Origin: Pseudomonadota bacterium
GTDB lineage: Bacteria > Pseudomonadota > Gammaproteobacteria > Burkholderiales > Burkholderiaceae_C
NCBI GenBank assembly: GCA_022566735.1
Contig: JADFIG010000012.1
Location: 20,516-84,515, forward strand
Direction of reading: 5' to 3'
Length of the DNA: 64,000 nucleotides
A model generated the notes under the pieces. It had not been told where the DNA came from. It did not search any database and saw only the letters and a program-made list of their open reading frames with translations. Below, piece after piece: positions 56,985-64,000 of this stretch. The position numbers were made by a program, and so were the translations under genes. The stretch's first letter is position 1, and every line of letters begins with the position of its first letter.

Positions 56985-58533
56985 GCGCGCCTCCCTGGGC
57001 CGTGGCGGCGTTGTCGGCGGCCGGCCACAGCCCGCTCATCCAGGCGCCCACCTGGCTCACCGTGGCCTGGGCGGTCAGCACGGCGGGCGACAGGCGGCCT
57101 TGCGCCATCACCATCAGGCGGTCGCTCACTTCGAACAACTCCTCCAGCTCCTCGCTGACCACCAGCACGGCGCAGCCGGCATCGCGCAGCTTCAACAGCT
57201 CGCCGCGGATCTGCGCCGCGGCCCCCACGTCCACGCCCCAGGTGGGCTGGGACACCAGCAGCACGCGCGGCTCGGCATCGATCTCGCGGCCCACGATGAA
57301 CTTCTGCAGGTTGCCGCCCGACAGGCTGCGCGCCAGCGCGTGCGGGCCGGCGGCCTTGACCTGGAAGCGCTCGATGAGCTCCTCGGCCAGGCCGGTGGCC
57401 GCCCGCAGGTTGAGCCAGCCGCCCCGCCCGACCGGCTCGCGGCGGGTCAGCAAGGTGTTGCGCGCCAGCGAAAGCCCGGGCACGGCGCCACGGCCCAGGC
57501 GCTCCTCGGGCACGCTGTGCAGGCCCAGGCGGCGGCGGTGGCGCGGCGACAGCCGCCCGATGTCGTGGCCGAACAGGTGGACGCAGCCGGGCGCGGCGCG
57601 CAGGTCCTCGCCGCTGAGCACGGCCATCAGCGCCTGCTGGCCGTGGCCCGACACCCCCGCGATGCCCAGCACCTCGCCGGCGTGCAGCTGCAGGGCCACC
57701 TCGCGCAAGGCCACGCCGAAGGGGTCGGGGCTGGGCAGGCTCAAGCCCCGCACCGACAGCACGACCTCGCTCAAGCCGTGGCCGAACAGCGGCGCGTGGC
57801 GCTGCAGTGCGGGCGGCTCGGCGCCGATCATCAGGCGCGACAGGCTGGCGTTGCTTTCCTGGGCCGGGTCGACCTCGCCCGTCACCCGGCCGGCGCGCAG
57901 CACGGTGCAGCGGTGGCACAGCGCGCGGATCTCGTCGAGCTTGTGGCTGATGTAGAGGATGGCGCAGCCTTCCGCGGCCAGCTGGCGCAGCGTCACGAAG
58001 AGCTTGTCGACCGCCTGGGGCGTGAGCACCGAGGTGGGCTCGTCGAGGATGAGCAGCTGCGGCTTCGTCAGCAGCGCCCGCACGATCTCCACCCGCTGGC
58101 GCTCGCCCACGCTCAGGGCGTGCACATGGCGCTGCGGGTCGACCTCCAGGCCGTAGCTGGCCGCAACCTCGCGGATGCGCGCCGTGACCTCGGCCAGGCC
58201 CGGGGACTTGTCCAGGCCCAGCCAGACGTTCTCGGCCACGGTCAGCGTCTCGAACAGCGAGAAATGCTGGAAGACCATGCTGATGCCCAGGGCGCGGGCC
58301 TCCTGCGGCGAGCGCAGGCGCACCTCGCGGCCATTGAACAGCACGTGACCGCTGTCGGGCTGCACCGCACCGAAGACGACCTTCATCAGCGTGGACTTGC
58401 CCGCGCCGTTTTCGCCCAGCACGGCGTGGATCTCGCCAGGGCGCACCTTCAGGCTGACGCCGTCGTTGGCACGCACGCCGGGGTACTGCTTGCAGATGCC
58501 GCGCAGCTCCAGTCGAAGGGGTGGGGCGCTCAT
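56971..58533 (-). CDS. ABC transporter ATP-binding protein with two nucleotide-binding domains
   Basis: A 520-aa tandem ATPase of the ribose/nucleoside uptake class. Domain one has Walker A GENGAGKST near residue 40, signature LSVGERQRVEI and Walker B LLILDEPTSVL. Domain two has the altered Walker A AGVSGHGQQALM, usual for the second half in this class, with LSGGNLQKFIVGREI. Its ATG overlaps the guaD stop by four bases. It powers the two permeases downstream. Confidence 0.93.
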   Translation of the reverse strand: MSAPPLRLELRGICKQYPGVRANDGVSLKVRPGEIHAVLGENGAGKSTLMKVVFGAVQPDSGHVLFNGREVRLRSPQEARALGISMVFQHFSLFETLTVAENVWLGLDKSPGLAEVTARIREVAASYGLEVDPQRHVHALSVGERQRVEIVRALLTKPQLLILDEPTSVLTPQAVDKLFVTLRQLAAEGCAILYISHKLDEIRALCHRCTVLRAGRVTGEVDPAQESNASLSRLMIGAEPPALQRHAPLFGHGLSEVVLSVRGLSLPSPDPFGVALREVALQLHAGEVLGIAGVSGHGQQALMAVLSGEDLRAAPGCVHLFGHDIGRLSPRHRRRLGLHSVPEERLGRGAVPGLSLARNTLLTRREPVGRGGWLNLRAATGLAEELIERFQVKAAGPHALARSLSGGNLQKFIVGREIDAEPRVLLVSQPTWGVDVGAAAQIRGELLKLRDAGCAVLVVSEELEELFEVSDRLMVMAQGRLSPAVLTAQATVSQVGAWMSGLWPAADNAATAQGGAHVPA

Positions 58534-59936
58534 GTGACGTGTTCACCTCGGAGGTAGACGGGGCGGCCGGCCACCCAGGTGGCGGCCAGGTTGCGCTCGT
58601 CGCCCAGGGTCATCCAGGCGAACAGGCGGGGGTGCAGGCCCGCGGCCGAGCCGTCCAGGGCCTCGCGGGCCAGGGCGTCGCGGTGGCCCGCCACCTCCCC
58701 CACGGCCCAGTCCCACACGCACAGGTCGGCCATGCAGCCGGGCTCGACGCGGCCGATCTCGGCGTCCAGCCCCAGCGCCTGCGCCGCGCCCAGGGTGGCG
58801 GCGTGCAGGGCCTTCCAGGCGCTCAGGCGGGTGCCTTGCAGGGCCTGGACCTTGTAGGCGTCGCCCATGTTGCGCAACAGGCACAGGCTGGTGCCGCCGC
58901 CCACGTCGCTGGCCAGGCTGACGTGCAGGCCCTCGCGCTGGGCCTGGGCCCAGTCGAACAGGCCGCTGCCCAGGAACAGGTTGGAGCCGGGGCAGTGCGC
59001 GATCTGGGCGCCGCGCTCGCGCAGCACCGCGCGGTCGCGGGCGTCCAGCCAGATGCCGTGGGCCAGCACCGCGCGCGGGCCCAGCAGGCCGGCGCGGTCG
59101 TAGACGTCGAGGTAGCTGCGCGCCTGCGGGTAGAGCGACATCACCCAGCGGACCTCGTCCTGGTTCTCGGCCACATGGGTCTGCATGAAGGTGCCCGGGA
59201 CCTGGCACAAGCGCCCGGCCATGGCCAGCTGCTCGGGCGTGCTGGTGGGCGCGAAACGCACCGTCACGGCATAGGCCAGGCGGCCGCGGCCGTGCCAGCG
59301 CGCGATGAGCTCGGTGCAATCGCGCTCGGCGCCGTCCACATCGTCGAGCAGGCCTGCGGGCGCGAAGCGGTTCATCAGCACCTTGCCGGTGACCAGGCGC
59401 ATGCCCTGCGCGTGGGCCTGCGCGAACAGGGCCTCCGCGCTGACCTTGTGCACGGTGGGAAAGACCACCGCGCTGGTGCTGCCATGCGCCCACAGCGCCC
59501 GCAGGAAGCGCGCGGCGCCCTGGCGCGACACCTCGGGGTCGGCGTAGCGGCGCTCGGCGGGGAAGGTGTAGGTGTTGAGCCAGTCCAGCAAGGCGGTGCC
59601 GTGGCTGGCGATCACGTCCAGCTGCGGGCAGTGCACGTGGGTGTCGATGAAGCCGGGCATCAGCAGGCGGCCGCGGTGGTCGCCGATGTCCTCGCCCTCC
59701 CAGCCCGCCGGCAGGCCCTCGGCGGCCGGCCGCACCGCGGCGATGCGCCCGCCCTCGATGCAGACCAGGTGGTCGGGGCGCCAGCGCACGCTCGCCGCCA
59801 CCCCCTCGGCCTCGGCCGGCGCGGCAAAGCCCGGGTCGCCGGTGAAGTCCAGCACGTCGGCGCGCAGCACCCGCCGGGGGGTGGCAGGGGGGATGGCCGC
59901 GTCCTGGGTGAGGGCGGGGACGGCGTGGACAGGCAT
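58530..59936 (-). CDS. guaD: Guanine deaminase
   Basis: The product deaminates guanine to xanthine, feeding xanthine dehydrogenase encoded divergently. A zinc amidohydrolase of 468 aa: MPGFIDTHVHCPQLDVIASHG carries the first two metal His, TFMQTHVAENQDEV and LAHGIWLDARD supply the others, and SDVGGGTSLCLLRNMG has the catalytic Asp. It is the first gene of the operon with the BMP/ABC transporter, with a four-base overlap. A sigma-54-like element lies just upstream on its strand. Confidence 0.94.
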   Translation of the reverse strand: MPVHAVPALTQDAAIPPATPRRVLRADVLDFTGDPGFAAPAEAEGVAASVRWRPDHLVCIEGGRIAAVRPAAEGLPAGWEGEDIGDHRGRLLMPGFIDTHVHCPQLDVIASHGTALLDWLNTYTFPAERRYADPEVSRQGAARFLRALWAHGSTSAVVFPTVHKVSAEALFAQAHAQGMRLVTGKVLMNRFAPAGLLDDVDGAERDCTELIARWHGRGRLAYAVTVRFAPTSTPEQLAMAGRLCQVPGTFMQTHVAENQDEVRWVMSLYPQARSYLDVYDRAGLLGPRAVLAHGIWLDARDRAVLRERGAQIAHCPGSNLFLGSGLFDWAQAQREGLHVSLASDVGGGTSLCLLRNMGDAYKVQALQGTRLSAWKALHAATLGAAQALGLDAEIGRVEPGCMADLCVWDWAVGEVAGHRDALAREALDGSAAGLHPRLFAWMTLGDERNLAATWVAGRPVYLRGEHVT

Positions 59937-59965
59937 GGGGCTTTCGGGGAGGTCGCGATGGCGTC

Positions 59966-59981
59966 AGCAAAGTTCGGGCCA
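59966..59981 (-). promoter_or_regulatory. Sigma-54-type promoter of the guaD operon
   Basis: On the minus strand TGGCCCGAACTTTGCT matches TGGCAYG-N4-TTGCW with exact spacing and one clear mismatch. Start would be near 59955, about 19 bases before the guaD ATG. Confidence 0.5.
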
Positions 59982-60044
59982 CCCCGCAGGCCGCCACAGC
60001 TGCCGCCGAGGGGGCCGCGCCGTATGATGGCCGCAGTGCCTGCA

Positions 60045-60060
60045 TGGTATGCCGCTTGCA
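60045..60060 (+). promoter_or_regulatory. Sigma-54-type promoter of xdhA
   Basis: TGGTATGCCGCTTGCA fits the -24/-12 layout, with C to T in TGGC and an intact TTGCA. Start would be near 60071; the xdhA GTG is at 60093. It faces away from the guaD element 63 bases off. Confidence 0.5.
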
Positions 60061-60092
60061 TCCCTGCCCGCCAGTTTTCCGGAGTGTCGACC

Positions 60093-61654
<1,562 letters not shown>

Positions 61655-61658
<4 letters not shown>

Positions 61659-62113
61659 GCCCCACCGACGCACGCGGCGCGGTGGGCCCGGTGGGCCAGC
61701 CCCTGCCGCACGAATCGGCCGCGCTGCACGTCAGCGGCCAGGCCACCTACACCGACGACCTGCCCGAGCTGGCCGGCACCCTGCACTGCGCCCTGGGCCT
61801 CTCGCCCCTGGCCCACGGTCGCCTGCTGGGCATCGATGTCGACGCGCTGCGCGCCCAGCCCGGCGTGGTGGCCGTGCTCACCGCGGCCGACATCCCCGGC
61901 CGCAACGACTGCGGCGCCATCGTCCACGACGAGCCCATCCTCGCCGAGGGCGAGCTGCAGTACCTCGGCCAGCCGGTCTTCGCCGTGCTCTCGGCCAGCC
62001 GCGACACCGCCCGCCGGGTGGCCGCGCTCGCCGCCCAGGTGCTGCGCACCGAGCCCCTGCCCGCCCTGCTCACGCCCGAGGCGGCGCACGCGGCCGGACC
62101 GCGCTCGTGGTGA
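61655..62113 (+). pseudogene. xdhB: Xanthine dehydrogenase large subunit, truncated after about 148 codons
   Basis: The N-terminal part of the molybdopterin subunit. It opens MSPTDARGAVGPVGQPLPHE and shows SAALHVSGQATYTDDLPE and LTAADIPGRNDCGAI, typical of XdhB. Homology ends near AAHAAG (about 62097), and the frame meets a stop at 62111. A full protein has about 750-800 residues, so the molybdenum site is missing. Just past the break the base composition and codon use change sharply. I read this as a join to unrelated DNA rather than a simple mutation. The ATG overlaps the xdhA stop (ATGA) after CGGAGG. Confidence 0.85.
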
Positions 62114-62115
62114 CT
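62095..62115. other. Probable junction to unrelated DNA inside xdhB
   Basis: XdhB similarity stops here. By my count G+C is about 83% in 62041-62100 and about 57% in 62161-62220. No target-site repeats or insertion-sequence ends are visible. A false assembly join is the simplest reading. Confidence 0.6.
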
Positions 62116-63073
62116 TGGACCTGATGCAAAGCACAGTTATCTCAATCTGAATGTTGGGCGGTTGGCGACGACTTCACTTCACCCGGAGAGAGTTCTCCTG
62201 TCTCTCGATCTGCCGTCTCTCGACGAGACGGTCATAGCTCAACTCGCGGAAGCATCCGAGGGTGAAACTGGTGTATTCGAGTCCCTTCCTACTTCGCAGT
62301 ACTGGCACCTACGGCCGACTGCTCTTCCAGGGTTGGTCGATCAGATCGATGTTGCTCTGGTCAACCATGTTGAGAATGCAGCCACGGCCGTAGAGGTCAC
62401 GCCTTATGCACGTTTTCACTCGACGGCAGCGGTCGAGTACCTAAGCGCTGCGACTGGTCGGGATCTGCCTGCTCCGGAGCATCGCGAGTTCCCTGAGATT
62501 CGAGGTAAGTCTGGGTGGGAAGGATTCGTGGCATGGGCAGCCCGTGTCTTCGACGAGGAACGATTCGACGACTGGGAACGCAACTACAAGCTGGCGATCA
62601 CCGAACGACTTCGCCAAGCCCGAACAGCTCTACTAGAGGGTTCATCCGAGTGGTGGCAGCTCCTCAAAACTGCGTTCACTCGACATAACAACCTGACGCC
62701 GTGGCAGCAGCACAGCAAGTTCTACGAATGGGCCAAGGACGATCCGGAATTGGCGAAGAAGGCTCTCTCCGCCATATGGGCAGATGAGTCACCGGTTGAC
62801 GAGCGAATCAGTGGCTTCTGCGATGCCGTTCCCCGAGAAGTAGTGAGTGGTCTCGGCACACGGCTGGCTATTGCTTCATTCCTCTTAATGGTGGAACCAG
62901 GACTCCATCCGGTCTTCCGGCCCACACCATTTCAGGAAGCATGGCGACTCACAGGATGGGATCAGCCTGCGGAAGGATCTGATGAAGCGACCACATACGC
63001 ATCAGCGCTCGCATTCATGGACGAACTCCGAGACCGTCTTCGACAAGTCGGCGTCGAGACCCGGGATCTGAAA
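62114..63073 (+). CDS. Headless fragment resembling the N-terminal region of McrB-like restriction ATPases
   Basis: The frame is open from the xdhB stop, with no ATG or clear site, so the true start is missing. About 300 residues can be read. The end, HPVFRPTPFQEAWRLTGW followed by EATTYASALAFMDELRDRL, reminds me of the segment just before the AAA+ motor in McrB-type 5-methylcytosine restriction proteins. The middle is helical with Trp-rich patches (SEWWQLLKTAFTRHNNL). No P-loop follows, because the frame runs into an epimerase. Codons ending in A or T are common, unlike the rest of the window. Family assignment is tentative. Confidence 0.4.
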
Positions 63074-63074
63074 A
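63064..63074. other. Probable second junction between the McrB-like fragment and rpe
   Basis: Similarity to the restriction-type protein stops near VETRD, and an epimerase starts about ten codons later in the same frame. The in-frame run is probably chance. Either a second false join or a real fusion would explain it. Confidence 0.45.
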
Positions 63075-63097
63075 TGTGTCCCCGCTACACGGCGCGC

Positions 63098-63763
63098 GTG
63101 GTGAAGGGAATCAAGATCGCGCCGTCAATACTTTCCGCAGATTTCAGCAACCTTGGTGAGCAGGTCGCGGAGGCGGCAAAGGGCGGCGCAGACATGGTCC
63201 ACATCGACGTCATGGACGGCCAGTTCGTGCCCGCCATCACGCTGGGACCGCAGATGGTAGATGCCCTGCGGCCGTGGACGGACATTCCCTTCGATTTGCA
63301 TCTTATGATCGCCGAGCCCGGACGGTTTGTCGCCGATTTTGCGTCTGCGGGCGCTGACATAATCACCGTCCACGCAGAGGCATGCACACACCTGCATCGC
63401 ACCATCCACCAGATCAAGGAGCTGGGCAAAAAGGCCGGCGTTGCCATTAATCCGGCGACGCCCATATCGGCCATTGAGGACCTACTTCCGGACCTGGACC
63501 AGGTCCTTGTCATGACGGTCAATCCCGGATTTGGTGGGCAGAGTTTTATCAGCAGCATGATCGCAAAGATTGAGCGTATTCGCGGCGCCATCAACGGGGC
63601 CGGACTAAGGTCAGACCTCGAGGTCGACGGCGGAATAAATCTCGGCACGGCAAAGACGGCGGCGGACGCGGGCGCAAACATCCTCGTGGCGGGCTCGGCG
63701 GTCTACAACGACAGGACCAGCGTAGCCGAAGCCATCGGGAAGCTCAGGGAAAGCCTCGAATAG
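63098..63763 (+). CDS. rpe: Ribulose-phosphate 3-epimerase
   Basis: The product interconverts ribulose-5-phosphate and xylulose-5-phosphate. It is a TIM barrel of about 221 aa and is complete. Metal and catalytic residues are in KIAPSILSADF, MVHIDVMDGQFVP, FDLHLMI and VDGGINLGTAKT; the phosphate loop is NPGFGGQSF. Start is uncertain: GTG at 63098 or 63101, or ATG at 63074. The upstream frame is continuous with an unrelated fragment. Codon use differs from the Burkholderiales part, so this likely comes from another organism. Confidence 0.85.
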   Translation: MVKGIKIAPSILSADFSNLGEQVAEAAKGGADMVHIDVMDGQFVPAITLGPQMVDALRPWTDIPFDLHLMIAEPGRFVADFASAGADIITVHAEACTHLHRTIHQIKELGKKAGVAINPATPISAIEDLLPDLDQVLVMTVNPGFGGQSFISSMIAKIERIRGAINGAGLRSDLEVDGGINLGTAKTAADAGANILVAGSAVYNDRTSVAEAIGKLRESLE

Positions 63764-63766
63764 GCC

Positions 63767-64000
63767 ATGTCCGATCGAGATTCCGTGCCTATGAAGCTTG
63801 TGCTCGAACGATTCAAGCTCAGCCGAGAGCAGATCGAGGGCTTCTGCCGTAAGCACGACATCGACCGTCTGGCACTGTTCGGGTCCGTCCTCCGAGACGA
63901 CTTCACGCCCGACAGCGACATCGACGTGCTGGTCGAGTTCGACCCGGACCACATTCCGGGGCTGATTACCCCCGCCGGAATGGAGATCGAGCTTTCAGGG
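63767..64000 (+). CDS. MNT-type nucleotidyltransferase, 5' part (runs off the window)
   Basis: The first 78 codons of a minimal nucleotidyltransferase. The signature [20 protein letters not shown] holds the GS motif and the paired catalytic Asp (DID). Such proteins are the antitoxin partner of HEPN toxins in HEPN/MNT pairs, or stand alone. It starts three bases after the rpe stop (ATG at 63767; a second ATG at 63791). The partner gene, if any, lies beyond the window. Confidence 0.75.
   Translation, partial: MSDRDSVPMKLVLERFKLSREQIEGFCRKHDIDRLALFGSVLRDDFTPDSDIDVLVEFDPDHIPGLITPAGMEIELSG

Overview
The window is high-G+C DNA from a betaproteobacterium of the order Burkholderiales. This is judged from protein character and gene order: rpsU-yqeY, the AI-2E permease-hda-HAD-pcnB-folK run, and nasA followed by ybiB. 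The exact genus cannot be fixed by eye. Nearly all of it is tightly packed chromosomal housekeeping and metabolic DNA. I saw no rRNA, tRNA, CRISPR array or insertion sequence.

Layout. 1-7.8 kb: 5' part of pyrG, plsC, an Anbu-type proteasome homologue coupled to mutS, fumC, a glycine-rich RRM protein and a second-type infA. 7.8-13.2 kb: a small unknown, a ChaA-like antiporter, an M48 lipoprotein protease, and an alkylation-repair pair (Ada-like protein without its sensor domain, plus AlkA). 13.2-24.1 kb: acetoacetyl-CoA synthetase, bestrophin, suhB, trmJ, cysE, an SDR/phosphotransferase pair, mog, yjgA, pmbA. 24.2-29.1 kb: a TRAP transporter split between strands, a DUF442 protein, yqeY and rpsU. 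29.3-38.0 kb: folK, pcnB, HAD phosphatase, hda and AI-2E permease (all stop-start coupled), plsY, a membrane glutaredoxin, yciO, a PHP phosphatase, a DUF1801 protein and dcd. 38.2-48.3 kb: a nitrate assimilation island (narK, a PP2C-kinase fusion, nirB, nirD, nasA, ybiB). 48.2-53.6 kb: an EamA transporter, a DUF2314 protein and a fused indolepyruvate:ferredoxin oxidoreductase. 53.8-62.1 kb: a purine island in which guaD leads a BMP/ABC transporter operon and xdhA-xdhB run divergently.

The nitrate and purine islands look like one nitrogen-scavenging theme. Sigma-54-type -24/-12 elements with correct spacing lie before narK, nirB, guaD and xdhA. NtrC-like dyads lie before nirB and narK. These are sequence matches only and have not been tested.

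The right end does not belong with the rest. xdhB breaks off after about 148 of an expected 750-800 codons, at about 62.10 kb. The DNA then changes composition and carries a headless fragment resembling the N-terminal region of McrB-like restriction ATPases. Near 63.07 kb it changes again to a complete ribulose-phosphate 3-epimerase gene and the start of an MNT-type nucleotidyltransferase. The simplest reading is a chimeric assembly with one or two false joins. Real insertion is the alternative and needs read-level evidence.
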